A stretch of DNA of 64,000 nucleotides from the NCBI RefSeq assembly GCF_964340395.1, contig NC_135562.1, positions 20,825,126 through 20,889,125 of the forward strand. The letters are read 5' to 3'. The notes beneath the pieces are model-generated. The model was not told the origin of the DNA. It was given only the letters and a program-made list of their open reading frames with translations, and ran no database searches. The stretch's first letter is position 1; every line of letters starts with the position of its first letter. Below are positions 13,015-26,300 of the stretch, one piece after another. Origin of the DNA: Glandiceps talaboti. Lineage: Eukaryota > Hemichordata > Enteropneusta > Spengelidae. The translations under genes and the position numbers were made by a program.

Positions 13015-16000
13015 GATGAAAGGTGTTAAACAGACACCGAGGTGATATAAAAGGACATTAAAAAACAAGTCTACCGTGCGAAACTGGCACATTTAAGTGT
13101 GGACACAAAATGAAACGGGCCACAGTGCAAAACAAGAAAAGTGGCAAGTGAGAGGACACGTTCAAAACAGACAGTGGTTATATAAAAAGACATTAAAAAA
13201 CAGTCCACAGTGCGAAACTGGCACATTATTGTGAACATAAAATGAAACTGGCCACAGTGCGAAACAAGAAAAGTGGCAAGTGAGAGGACACGTTGAAAAC
13301 AGAGACAATGGCGCTATAAAAGGTCATTAAAAACAGTTTACAGTGCGAAACTGGCACATTATTGTGGACATAAAATGAAACGGGCCACAGTGCGAAACAA
13401 GGAAAGTGGCAAGTGAGAGGACACATTGAAAATAGACAATGGTTATATAAAAAGACATTAAAAACAGTCCACAGTGCGAAACTGGCACATTATTGTGGAC
13501 ATAAAATGAAACGGGCCAGAGTGCGAAACAAGAAAAGTGGCAAGTGAGAAGACATGTTGAAAACAGACAGTGGTTATATAAAAAGACATTAAAAAGCAGT
13601 TCACAGTGCAAAACTGGCACATTATTGTGGACATAAAATAAAACGGGCCACAGTGCGAAACAAGAAAAGGGGCAAGTGAGAGGACACGTTGAAAACAGAC
13701 AGTGGTTATATAAAAAGACATTAAAAAGCAGTTCACAGTGCGAAACTAGCACATTAGTGTGGACATAAAATGAAACGAGCCACTGTGCGAAACAAGAAAA
13801 GTGGCAAATGAGAGGATACATTGAAAACAGACAGTGGTTATATAAAAAGACATTAAAAAACAGTCCACAGTGCGAAACTGGCACATTATTGTGGACATAA
13901 AATGAAACGAGCCACAGTGCGAAACAAGAAAAGTGACAAGTGAGAGGACACGTTGAAAACAGACAGTGGTTGTATAAAAAGACATTATAAATAGTCCACA
14001 GTGCGAAACTGGCACATTATTGTGGACATAAAATGAAACGGGAGACAGTGCGAAACAAGTAAAGTGGCAAGTGAGAGGACACGTTAAAAACAGACAGTGG
14101 TTATATAAAAAGACATTAAAAAACAGTTCACAGTGCGAAACTGGCACATTATTGTGGACATAAACTGAAACGAGCCACAGTGCGAAACAAGAAAAGTGGC
14201 AAGTGAGGGGACATGTTGAAAACAGAGACAATGGTGCTATAAAAGGACATTAAAAAGCAGTTCACAGTGCGAAACTGGCACATTATTGTGGACATAAAAT
14301 GAAACGGGCCACAGTGCGAAACAAGTAAAGTGGCAAGTGAGAGGACACGTTGAAAACAGACAGTGGTTATATAAAAAGACATTAAAAAACAGTTCACAGT
14401 GCGAAACTGGCACATTATTGTGGACATAAACTGAAACGAGCCACAGTGCGAAACAAGAAAAGTGGCAAGTGAGGGGACATGTTGAAAACAGAGACAATGG
14501 TGCTATAAAAGGACATTAAAAAGCAGTTCACAGTGCGAAACTGGCACATTATTGTGGACATAAAATGAAACGGGCCACAGTGCGAAACAAGTAAAGTGGC
14601 AAGTGAGAGGACACGTTGAAAACAGACAGTGGTTATATAAAAAACATTAAAAAACAGTCCACAGTGCGAAACTGGCACATTATTGTGGACATAAAATGAA
14701 ACGGGCCACTGTGCGAAACAAGAAAAGTGGCAAATGAGAGGATACATTGAAAACAGACAGTGGTTATATAAAAAGACATTAAAAACAGTCCACAGTGCGA
14801 AACTGGCACATTATTGTGGACATAAAATGAAACGGGAGACAGTGCGAAACAAGTAAAGTGGCAAGTGAGAGGACACGTTAAAAACAGACGGTGGTTATAT
14901 AAAAAGACATTAAAAAACAGTTCACAGTGCGAAACTGGCACTTTATTGTGGACATAAACTGAAACGAGCCACAGTGCGAAACAAGAAAAGTGGCAAGTGA
15001 GAGGACATGTTGAAAACAGAGACAATGGTGCTATAAAAGGACATTAAAAAGCAGTTCACAGTGCGAAACTGGCACATTATTGTGGACATAAAATGAATCG
15101 GGCCACAGTGCGAAACAAGTAAAGTGGCAAGTGAGAGGACACGTTGAAAACAGACAGTGGTTATATAAAAAGACATTAAAAAGCAGTTCACAGTGCGAAA
15201 CTAGCACATTAGTGTGGACATAAAATGAAACTGGCCACTTTGCGAAACAACAAAAGTGGCAAATGAGAGGATACATTGAAAACAGACAGTGGTTATATAA
15301 AAAGACATTAAAAAATAATCCACAGTGCGAAACTTGCACATTAGTGTGGACATAAAATGAAACGAGCCACAGTGCGAAACAAGGAAAGTGGCAAGTGAGA
15401 GGACACGTTGAAAACAGACAGTGGTTATATAAAAAGACATTAAAAAACAGTCCACAGTGCGAAACTGGCACATTATTGTGGACATAAAATGAAATGAGCC
15501 ACAGTGCGAAACAAGAAAAGTGGCAAGTGAGAGGACATGTTGAAAACAGAGACAATGGTACTATAAAAGGACATTAAAAAGCAGTTCACAGTGCGAAACT
15601 GGCACATTATTGTGGACAAAAAATGAAACGGGCCACAGTGCTAAATAAGGAAAGTGGCAAGTGAGAGGACACGTTGAAAACAGACAGTGGTTACATAAAA
15701 AGACATTAAAAACTGTCCACAGTGTGAAACTAGCACATTAGTGTGGACATAAAATGAAACGGGCCACTGTGCAAAACAAGAAAAGTGGCAAATGAGAGGA
15801 TACATTGAAAACAGACAGTGGTTATATAAAAAGACATTAAAAAATAGTTCACAGTGCGAAACTAGCACATTATTGTGGACATACATGTAAACTGAAACGG
15901 GCCACAGTGCGAAACAAGTAAAGTGGCAAGTGAGAGGACACGTTGAAAACAGACAGTGGTTATATAAAAAGACATTAAAAATAGTCCACAGTGCGAAACT

Positions 16001-17110
16001 GGCACATTATTTTGGACATAAAATGAAACGGGAGACAGTGCGAAACAAGTGGCATTAAGTGAGAGGACACGTTGAAAACAGACAGTGGTTATATAAAAAG
16101 ACATTAAAAAGCAGTTCACTGTGCGAAACTGGCACATTATTGTGGACATAAAATGAAACGGGCCACAGTGCGAAACAAGGAAAGTGGCAAGTGAGAGGGC
16201 ACGTTGAAAACAGACAGTGGTTATATAAAAAGACATTAAAAAGCAGTTCACTGTGCGAAACTGGCACATTAGTGTGGACATAAAATGAGACAGGCCACTG
16301 TGCGAAACACTAAAAGTGGCAAGTGAGAGGACATGTTGAAAACAGAGACAGCGGTGATATACAAGGACATTAAAAAACAGTCCAGAGTGCGAAACTGGCA
16401 CATTAGTGTGGACATGAAATGAAACGTGCCAGTGCGAAACAATACAAGTGGCAAGTGAGAGGACACGTTGAAAACGGAGACAATGGCAATATAAAAGGAC
16501 ATTAAAAAACAACTCTACAGTGCGAAACTGGCACATTAGTGTGGATACAAAAATGAAACGGGCCAAGCGAAACAAGAAAAGTGGCAAGTGAGAGGACACG
16601 TTGAAAACAGTGACAGTAGTGACATAAAAGGACTTTCAAAAAACAGTCCACAGTGCGAAACTGGCACATTAGTGTGGACATGAAATAAAACGTGCCAGTG
16701 CGAAACAAGAAAAGTGGCAAGTGAGACGACACGTTGAAAACAGAGAGAATTGCGATATAAGGACATTAAAAAACAAGTCTACAGTGCAAAACTGGCACAT
16801 TAGTGTGGACACAAAATGAAATTGGCCAAAGTGCGAAACAAGAAAAGTTGCAAGTGAGAGGACACGCTGAAAACAGACGATTGCGATATAAAAGGACATT
16901 AAAAGACAAGTCTACAGTGCGAAACCTGCACATTAGTGTGGACACAAAATGAAATGGGCCACTGTGTGAAACAAGAAATGTGGCAAGTGAGAGGACATGT
17001 TGAAAACAGAAACATTGGTGATCTTAAAGGACATTAAAAAACAGTCTTCAGTGCAAAACTGGCACACTAGCGTGGACAGAAAATGAAAAAGGTCACAGTG
17101 CGAAACACAG
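13015..17110. repeat. 132-bp tandem array with internal subrepeat
   Basis: About thirty copies of a ~132-bp unit. Landmarks are 'aaaagacattaaaaa', 'cacagtgcgaaactggcaca', 'ttgtggacataaaatgaaac', 'gtggcaagtgagaggaca' and 'gttgaaaacagacagtgg'. Each unit contains the CAGTGCGAAAC core twice. Because 132 equals 44 codons, minus-strand frames of up to 245 codons run through many units in more than one phase. That pattern, with frequent frame changes and no splice or start context, argues against a protein. Copies below about 13100 and above 16300 are more diverged. A 264-bp dimer is duplicated around 14150-14640. Confidence 0.92.
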
Positions 17111-18070
17111 AACGTGGCGATGTAAAACAACATGTAAATAAACAGGACACTGATATGCAACAGATATAGTGTCAACCTTACAAACAGGCTAATAGGCAAC
17201 ACAGGACAAGAACACTGGACAAAGGAGGAGTGGCATAAAGGACACAATAAACGATGTGTGAGCACAACAAATACATATAGAGGATTCACAGCAACCTGTA
17301 TAAAAGAAAGTGAAGTAGTGATAAATAGGACACATTATGAAACGTATGGAAAAGACAAATATCAAGGTGATTGAAAGGACAAGAAGAACTAGCTCACTGG
17401 GTTACAACCTGTTTGAACTAAAGATAAAATGAAGAGTTGTAACATGGAAGTGTAACTCATGTTACCCCTAGATGTATGTCATGAGGATATCCCCTAGATG
17501 ATAACAAAGGATACCACTACTCTGATAATGGTAGTAATTAATCTGTGATAACTATTAAAAGTACATCACATGTACCAGACTACTGTCATAACTGCAGATT
17601 GACATCTCTCGGTATTGAAGTTCACCAAGTCAATTATCATACACTGGCTAGAAGAGGAATACTGGACTGAAGATTGGACATCCACCAAATCGTGATAATC
17701 AGATGGTCATTGGCCAAGCAGTGAGTACACCCTGTCATCAGCGTATGTAACCTGCAGATTACTACGCGTGCACAATTGCGTATAGTTTGTAAACTGATCA
17801 AACACGTGGTGTTACTTGGTTGCAAACTGCTAAAACCTTATTGGTTCACAGAAATCTTGAATGATTTTTCTATCTGTTCTACATGTAAATATGTCTTGCT
17901 ATAGTGGTCAGTTATAAACTGCAAGCCACTATGCAAGTTATTTTCAATGAACAGATGCAGCGCAGCGAATCTGGTTATCTGCAGACTTATAAAGGTGAGT
18001 CTTGTTTTGAGTAAAGCAATGGCTTTACTTGTTAATACCCATATAAATCTTTTTCTTTTTCGCTACACAG
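17110..18070. other. Spacer between the 132-bp array and the exon-like modules
   Basis: The first ~250 bases still carry decayed 'aggacac' and 'aaacaa' phrases like the array. A possible donor (AAAG/GTGAGT) occurs near 17991-17998, just before the exon-like modules, and could mark an upstream exon of that locus. No frame is supported. Confidence 0.35.
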
Positions 18071-18229
18071 ATAACAATGAAGAAGGACTCTACCGCTGAA
18101 AGATATCAAGAAAAAGAATATCAAAGGCAAGTACCTTTATAATTTTGTTCATTTTTTAATAATGTTTTTTCCTTGTTTTTTCAGATCACTGGAAAAGCTG
18201 ATGAAGTTATTAGAAGATGAAGCATATAT
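18071..18229 (+). CDS. Two consecutive open exon-like modules
   Basis: Segment 18071-18126 reads ITMKKDSTAERYQEKEYQ plus two bases, and ends at a GC-type donor (AAAG/GCAAGT). Segment 18185-18229, after TTTTTTCAG, continues in phase as RSLEKLMKLLEDEAY. The join preserves the frame and gives a Lys/Glu-rich, helix-prone peptide. The next module (about 18446) does not continue the frame. A GC donor also ends the module at 21424. No family is recognised. Confidence 0.4.
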
Positions 18230-19130
18230 GTAAGTTTCAAATCTTTGAGTCCTTTCAACTTTCATGTTTTTGTCAGTCATGACAAAATGTTTTCTCAGTA
18301 CGTTTTATTGAGGCTTGTGTAGAGGGAAAATGATGATTGAGAGACCCAAAATCTTTTGTATATTTATATATCTGAATAACCCGTTGTTAGATCACCATAC
18401 ATTTAAATAAACCATGGAATGCAGTATTTCTCTTCTCCTCTCAGGTAACACAATTGAGTCATCATTGATGAAGAAGGATGCTGCTGAAGAAACTTTATTA
18501 AAGAAAAAAATATGAGAGGTATGTATCTTTCATTATTGCTATTTAGTTTATTTGGTAAATGTTTTTGCCCTATTTTTCTGATCACACCCAGGAATGATGA
18601 AGAAAGCGAATAGAGTGTTATTAAAAGAAGAGGACAAGTAAGTTTCTCATTTTGCAATCTTGATGTTCTGATACAATCAATCATTAGTCTCTCAAAGGGG
18701 GACTATCCCAATGGGCTCCACCCACCTTTTTTGTCCATGCCAGCATGCGTCTGTCTGTGTGTAGTACATCATTTCTCTGGCGGCAATATTTGTAGTTAAA
18801 AATAAACACTGCATAATTCAAAAACTGCAATACCCATGACACTTCATTCAAGTGTCTACCCCATATTATCAGATTCAAGCTATGTTTGGAGACCTTGACC
18901 TTCAGGGCCAATTATCAAAATCCAGCCAATTCCTACCTATCACACACATTGTAGTGTTTACACATTGCCAATTTCTTTCAAATCATGTTTACAAGTAATG
19001 TGAAGAAAAGAATTAGACATTGTTTTTGGTGCTAATGTAATTTCTATTGAATGGCGGCCATATTTGTAGCCAAGTTCTTTTATATCATGTCTCCATTCTG
19101 TCACATAGAAGTAAAGTACATGTATTTCAT

Positions 19131-19142
19131 GGGGGGGGGGGG
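19131..19142. repeat. Poly-G tract
   Basis: A run of about twelve G residues inside an intron-like part of the tandem module locus. A longer run lies at about 21100-21120. Confidence 0.8.
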
Positions 19143-19199
19143 GTCTTCTATGAAGACTTGTTCAGTTCATAAAACAAGAAGTTTGTGCTTGTATTCAAG

Positions 19200-19283
19200 A
19201 TCATGCTCATACCCCAGGAACTTGTATCACCAGAATTAATGAAGGAAGCTCAAGAAAAAAGTTATCAGAAGATAAAGAAGATA
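19200..19283 (+). CDS. Open exon-like module
   Basis: After a T-rich tract ending TTCAAG, the segment is open as IMLIPQELVSPELMKEAQ followed by EKSYQKIKKI, and ends at ATA/GTAAGT. It is homologous to the module at 21822-21889, which reads IILARQEFVLLELKKK onward. The shared protein-level pattern suggests both once coded. Confidence 0.4.
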
Positions 19284-21334
19284 GTAAGTTTCAAGTCTTA
19301 CAGTCTCTTCAAAATGTATGATTTTCTAAGTCGTGAAGAAATTTTTTCTCACTGGATGGTTTTATCAAAGATTGTGTAGAGGGAAAGTGATGGTTAAGAG
19401 ATGCAAAATATTTTCTTGGTTGATTTGAAAACACCATTGTTGGATCACCATAGAAATAAATAATCCATGTAAATCTATATTTCTCTTCTCTACTCAGGTA
19501 ACACAATTGAGTCAACATTGAAGAAAACGCTACTGAAGAAAGTCTAAAGGAAAAGAATATCAAAAGTAAATACCTATATATATATTTCTGTACAATATAT
19601 TTGATAATGGTTTTTTTATCATTTTCAGATAATACCCATGTGTCACTTTACTTCGGAAAAGATTTGTTTTAGGGCATTTGTGTGCTTAGAGGGTTTGGTC
19701 AAATGGTTTATAAATAAACATCAAAGCATGGTGCTTGGCGTCAATAGGAGGATGCCAAGTGTGGATAGCAGGGTGCCACGCCCTGCTAAAACTCTACTTC
19801 TATCTATATATATAGGCCTATTGACCATGTTTCCTTAGATTAACAGATTTATTGTTTCTGACATGGGATTGATATAAAATTATGAGAGCAAGTGTGTATA
19901 TATGAGAGGTATGTATATATATGTTATTTCTTTTCAGTTTATTTGATAATGTCTTTGCCCTAATTTTTAGATCACACCCATAGGAACGATGAAGAAAGCT
20001 AGCGAAGAATGTTATTAAAAGAAGAGGACAAGTAAGTTTCTCATTTTGCAATTTTGATATTCTAATCTCTCCTAAAATGAATCAATAGTCTCTAAAAGAG
20101 GGACTATTAGAATGGGATTCACCCACTGTTTTTGTCCATGCCTGCATGCATCTGTCTGTGCGTAATACATCATTTCTCAGACGCATCTAATTTCTTTCAA
20201 ACCTGGTACAAAGGTGACATGTCAACTGGGACATACACAATTTGACCAAAGAGGTCGGTTATTGAAATGCAGCCATTTCCTGCATAAGTATCTATTTCTT
20301 GCCAGTAAATTCTTTTAAATCATGTTGTGTTCAGTCACATAGAAGTCAAGTATTCGAGGGGGGTCTTTACCTTCCATGAAGTCTTGCTAGCTTTTTTTAG
20401 TTTGAACAGACAAGCAGAACAGTTTGCAACTGGTGACCACTAGTTCTACTTTAATAGTAAATGCACTCTCCTAATTCAATTAAATTTGGTACATTCTTCA
20501 AACATAACTAATTGTATAATTATGTTCTGTTAATATTGCATTCAAACAATTATTGTGTGTAGGAACAAAAATCTAAAGACTTTGCCCTTATGGAAGGCAT
20601 TCAGTTTAAATGTGCTTGGTATTCTGTTCAATTCAGTTCATATTAATAATGTTTTCTTTGTGTACAGATCTTACCCATGAAGAACTAATATGACCAGAAT
20701 TGAAGAGGATTTTGCTATAGAAGAAAGTTATCAAACAAGAAGAAGAAGACATAACTAGGTGTCAAGTATTGCAATCTCTTCAAAGTTAGTTTTAAAAACC
20801 CTGACCCCTTGATCGTGATGCCGATGTTCAAAGTGAAAAAGCCAAAATTATTCAAAGTGTTGATGTACACCTCTGACATCCAATGGCCATCCAGCTATAG
20901 TAATGTTTTATTTGTTTTCAGGTCACATCCGTGAAGAATATGACAAAATTGAAGAATAATGTTTTCAGCAGAAAGCTATCAAACAAGAAGCCGACGTAGG
21001 TAAGTTTCCAATTTTGCAATCTCATCAAAGTTTGTTTTCATAACCCATACCCTTGATCTTTATCACAATGTCTAAAGTCAAATTGCCCGAATTATAAAGG
21101 GGGGGGGGGGGGGGGGGGGGTTTACACCTCTGAGATCCATGGGCAACTTTCAACCAAATCTATCACAAATGTTGAATACAGTAGTCCACATATGCATGTA
21201 ATTATGTTTCATGACCTTTACGATATGAGCCAAATAGCAGCTGTATTTGTTGTTGAAGTCAGAATATTGACCTGGTAGAGGGAAAGTTACGTTTTTGACC
21301 AAGACTTGTTAATAATATGTTTCCTTGTTTTTAG

Positions 21335-21424
21335 ACCATGCCAATGCTGCCAAGAAAATGTATTACCACAATTTATGACTTCAAAGCTGTCGAACAAAGC
21401 TATTATCAGAGAAAGAAGAGAAAA
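21335..21424 (+). CDS. Open 90-base exon-like module with GC donor
   Basis: Following TTTTTAG, thirty codons are open (TMPMLPRKCITTIYDF, then KAVEQSYYQRKKRK), with a GCAAGT donor. Its tail 'CAAAGCTATTATCAG' matches the 'AGTTATCA' tails of neighbouring modules. It belongs to the tandem series; the product is unknown. Confidence 0.35.
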
Positions 21425-21821
21425 GCAAGTATTTTATTGAGCAGTTTGGTAATAATCTTCTTATTTTATGTACTTTTGTCAGTAACAAGGAAATTGTTTT
21501 CTTGATAGATGTTTTATTGAGGTTTGTGTTGAGGGAAAATCTCGGTCCTGCAATACTTTCTATATTTATCTGAATTCACCATTGTTGGATCAGCATACGT
21601 GTAAATAAACAAATACCTGTGTTCATCATTCTACATCTGATGATTTTTAGTACCATTTCAGTTGATTATGTAGTTGATATAACAGTCTGGTAGGTAATTT
21701 ACTCAGAATTACAGATGATCAGTTCCTGACATGGGATCATATAAATAGATGAGAAAAAGTGTTTATGAGTTGTATTTCAGTTCTGTTCAGTTCATAAAAC
21801 ATGCTTCTCTCGGTATTTCAG

Positions 21822-21889
21822 ATCATACTTGCACGTCAGGAATTTGTATTACTGGAATTGAAGAAGAAATCTGAAGAAAACAGGATGAA
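21822..21889 (+). CDS. Open exon-like module
   Basis: After CGGTATTTCAG the frame reads IILARQEFVLLELKKK then SEENRMK, and stops at a GTAAGT donor. It is homologous to 19200-19283, including the intron sequence just upstream. The product is unknown. Confidence 0.4.
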
Positions 21890-22705
21890 GTAAGTTTGAC
21901 ATCTTGCCATCAGTTGAATTGTTGTCTATATTCCACTTGAAAATAACCCAAAGCTCACTGCCTGTACTGTATGGACCAGATAAGAGCTTGCAAAGAAGTG
22001 TGTTTCTTTAAAGTTTTATTGATGGAAGGTCTGTCCATTCATTTACATCTTTGTATTTATTATTTGTAATTTGGAATAATATTTGCATGAGCTTTACTGT
22101 GAATTAATATTGAATTATGTCAATGATTTTTCGATTGCAGGAATCAACAAACTCTCATGAGCACTTTGAATGCGCTGCACATAAAGAACTGCTACAGTAC
22201 CAAAGATTGTACACAGGTGTACTTATTCATAGACATCTGATTCATCACCATGAAAACATATCACTGTCAACATGCATGCCAGCCTGGAGGGGAGCCATAT
22301 GCATGTACCATGCTAGATATTATCAAAGACAGTAACCTATGACTTTGACCTTCATATTCAAGGTCAGCCTAGCAATTTACTCCATACTGTTAATATTTTG
22401 TACAGACAAATTTAAGTATATTGTAAACATACCTTTTAGATGAGCTTTCTGTGTAAAAACTGACCTTTGCCCTTGAGTATCAGGATATTATGAACTTAAT
22501 TACCATCAACTTGTACAGGCAGATTTTGGACACAGATTAACTTTACATTCTTGCAGTTAATTTTGGGGCTATTGTCCTTGAACATAATAGAAAACTAGTT
22601 TGTTTGTTTTTATCACAAGGCCAGTTGATTTGTGAAGTTAGGTAATGGTAATACTTTTGTGTAATGATAAAGTTATGTTCACTGCGAAATGACCAGATAT
22701 CTGGT

Positions 22706-22786
22706 CTTTAATCCTCTTTCTCCCAACTAGTAGTTAGTTGTGTACAAACAAATATCCTACAGCCACTGGGAGAAAGAGGATTAAAG
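22706..22786. repeat. Perfect 20-bp stem hairpin
   Basis: CTTTAATCCTCTTTCTCCCA (22706-22725) is the exact reverse complement of 22767-22786, with a 41-base loop. It could be a very small MITE with both ends, or a transcript hairpin. No target duplication was identified. Confidence 0.8.
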
Positions 22787-22974
22787 TCATCTGAAAATTG
22801 AAATTTTTGATTAAATGGTTATAAGAACTTTAGAACCAGCTGATTAGTATACAGTTGGGTGGGGAACTATTTACATCAGAAAATTGTCAAATTTAAGTAA
22901 CATGATACAAATCTTCATTGTACTTCAAATGATAGACTTTGTTGCTTAATTTGTGCAAGCTTTGATCACTCCTT

Positions 22975-23080
22975 TAACCTTCTTTATGTAACCTTAACCT
23001 GAACTATAACCTTTAACCTATAACCTTACCCTAACACTAACACTAACACTAACACTAACACTAACATCAACTAATATATA
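22975..23080. repeat. CTAACA/telomere-like simple repeat
   Basis: Degenerate CCTTAACC and CCTAA phrases lead into six or so perfect copies of ACTAAC. The CCTAA phrases resemble the CCCTAA animal telomere repeat, so this may be a decayed interstitial telomeric tract or just a simple repeat. Confidence 0.6.
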
Positions 23081-23369
23081 ATAAAAGTAACTCTAACTAT
23101 CTTTCGGTGATTGTTAAGTTTGCGCAAAGAAACCAGGCAACTTGTCTAGTATTTGTAGTACATGATAATTGTGGGATTTAATGAACAACACTTTATGGGG
23201 AGTCACACAGGTTATATGTTTGTTTATCCTTCATATAGTTGTGGGTTTTTTCACACGGGTTGGTTGTTCATATTTGGTTGCTTAAACTTTACAATACCCT
23301 TTGTATTACCACTGCCATTCTTCATACAAAGTATTTGAAAAGTATGTCCATCACAAATGAAAAGTATCT

Positions 23370-26300
23370 CTTTTGAGATGGATGTACTTTATATTTAGGG
23401 AAGTTTTATTTAGAGGGTGGAATTCTACTTTTTATTTAGGGGATGGATGTACTTTTTATTTAGGGGATGGATGTACTTTATATTTAGGGAGAGAAATATT
23501 TTATTTAGGGGATGGATGTACTTTTTCTTTAGGGGATGGGTGCATTTTATATTTAGTGGAGAGAAATATTTTATTTAGGGGATGGATGTACTTTATATTA
23601 AGGGGAGAGAAATATTTTATTTAGGGGATGGATGTACTTTATTTTAAGGGGAGAGAAATATTTTATTTAGGGGATGGATGTACTTTATATTAAGGGGAGA
23701 GAAATATTTTATGTAGGGGATGGATGCACTTTATTTTAAGGGGAGAGAAATATTTTATTTAGGGGATGGATGTACTTTATTTTAAGGGGAGAGAAATATT
23801 TTATTTAGGGGATGGATGTACTGTATATTAAGGGGAGAGAAATATTTTATTCAGCGGATGGATGTACTTTATATTAAGGAGAGAAATATTTTATTTAGGG
23901 GATGGATGTACTTTTTATTTAGGGGATTGATGCACTTTATATTAAGGGGAGAGAAATATTTTATTTAGGGGATGGATGTACTTTATTTTAAGGGGAGAGA
24001 AATATTTTATTTAGGGGATGGATGTACTGTATATTAAGGGGAGAGAAATATTTTATTCAGCGGATGGATGTACTTTATATTAAGGAGAGAAATATTTTAT
24101 TTAGGGGATGGATGTACTTTTTATTTAGGGGATTGATGCACTTTATATTAAGGGGAGAGAAATATGTTATTTAGGGGATAGATGTATTTTATATTAAGGG
24201 GAGAGAAATATTTTATTTTGGGGATGGATGTACTTTATATTAAGGGGATAGGTTTATTTTATTTAGGGGATGGATGTACTTTATATTAAGGGGAGAGAAA
24301 TATTTTATTTTGGGGATGGATGTACTTTATATTAAGGGGAGAGAAATATTTTATTTAGGGGATGGATGTACTTTATATTAAGGGTAGAGAAATATTTTAT
24401 TTAGGGGATGGATGTACTTTATTTTAAGGGGAGAGAAATATTTTATTTAGGGGATGGATGTACTTTATATTAAGGGGAGAGAAATATTTTATGTAGGGGA
24501 TGGATGTACTTTATTTTAAGGGGAGAGAAATATTTTATTTAGGGGATGGATGTACTTTATATTAAGGGGAGAGAAATATTTTATTCAGCGGATGGATGCA
24601 CTTTATATTAAGGAGAGATATATTTTATGTAGGGGATGGATGTACTTTTTATTTAGGGGATTGATGCACTTTATATTAAGGGGAGAGAAATATCTTATTT
24701 AGGGGATAGGTGTATTTTATATTAAGGGGAGAGAAATATTTTATTTTGGGGATGGATGTACTTTATATTAAGGGGAGAGAAATATTTTATTTAGGGGATG
24801 GATGTACTTTATATTAAGGGGAGAGAAATATTTTATTTAGGGGATGGATGTACTTTATTTTAAGGGGAGAGAAATATTTTATTAAGGGGATGGATGTACT
24901 TTATATTAAGGGATAGAAATATTTTATTTAGGGGATGGATGTACTTTATATTTAGGGGAGAAAAGTATTTTATTTAGGGGATTGATGCACTTTATATTAA
25001 GGGGAGAGAAAAATTTTATTTGGGGGATGGATGTATTTTATATTAAGGGGAGAGAAATATTTTATTTTGGGGATGAATGTACTTTTTATTTAGGGGATTG
25101 ATGCACTTTATATTAAGGGGAGAGAAATATTTTATTTGGGGGATGGTTGTACTTTTTATTTAGGGGATTGATGCACTTTATATTAAGGGGAGAGAAATAT
25201 TTTATTTGGGGGATGGTTGTACTTTATATTAAGGGGATAGGTTTATTTTATTTAGGGGATGGATGTACTTTATTTTAAGGGGAGAGAAATATTTTATTAA
25301 GGGGATGGATGTACTTTATATTAAGGGGATAGAAATATTTTATTTAGGGGATGGATGTACTTTATATTTAGGGGAGAAAAGTATTTTATTTAGGGGATTG
25401 ATGCACTTTATATTAAGGGGAGAGAAAAATTTTATTTGGGGGATGGATGTATTTTATATTAAGGGGAGAGAAATATTTTATTTTGGGGATGAATGTACTT
25501 TTTATTTAGGGGATTGATGCACTTTATATTAAGGGGAGAGAAATATTTTATTTGGGGGATGGTTGTACTTTTTATTTAGGGGATTGATGCACTTTATATT
25601 AAGGGGAGAGAAATATTTTATTTGGGGGATGGTTGTACTTTATATTAAGGGGATAGGTTTATTTTATTTAGGGGATGGATGTACTTTATTTTAAGGGGAG
25701 AGAAATATTTTATTAAGGGGATGGATGTACTTTATATTAAGGGGATAGAAATATTTTATTTAGGGGATGGATGTACTTTATATTAAGGGGATAGGAATAT
25801 TTTATTTAGGGGATGGATGTACTTTATATTAAGGAGAGAAATATTTTATTTAGGGGATTGATGCACTTTATATGAAGGGGAGAGAAATATTATATTTAGG
25901 GGATAGATGTATTTTATATTAAGGGGAGAGAAATATTTTATTTTGGCGATGGATGTAGTTTTTATTTAGGGGATTGATGCACTTTATATTAAGGGGAGAG
26001 AAATATTTTATTTGGGGGATGGATGTACTTTATATTAAGGGGATAGGAATATTTTATTTAGGGGGTGGATGTACTTTATATTAAGGAGAGAAATATTTTA
26101 TTTAGGGGATGGATGTACTTTTTATTTAGGGGATTGATGCACTTTATATTAAGGGGAGAGAAATATTTTATTTAGGGGATAGATGTATTTTATATTAAGG
26201 GGAGAGAAATATTTTATTTTGGGGATGGATGTACTTTATATTAAGTGGATAGAAATATTTTATTTGGGGGATGGATGTACTTTATATTTAGGGGAGAGAA

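Larger units (their letters stand above)
18071..22335 (+). other. Tandem exon-like modules (possible fast-evolving gene or lncRNA)
   Basis: Ten or more short segments share the same layout: a T-rich tract and CAG acceptor, 45-90 bases rich in GAA/AAG codons, then a donor such as GTAAGTTTC. The introns are homologous too; for example 18640-18790 resembles 20030-20180, and 'ttcagttcataaaac' precedes the acceptors near 19165 and 21786. Open modules are 18071-18126, 18185-18229, 19200-19283, 20922-20999, 21335-21424 and 21822-21889; those near 18446, 19498, 19968 and 20668 contain stops or frame changes. The last segment starts after a CAG at 22140 and is open to 22335. I do not recognise the product. 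It may be a gene growing by exon duplication, a decaying gene, or a spliced noncoding RNA. Confidence 0.5.

Noticed and set aside
13226-16900. Overlapping minus-strand frames of 60-245 codons rich in Cys, Phe and Ser
   Set aside because: These are all produced by the 132-bp array, switch frame between units, and lack splice or start signals.
13015-17110. CRISPR array
   Set aside because: The whole unit is repeated, with no unique spacers between conserved repeats, and the genome is eukaryotic. The same applies to the other arrays.
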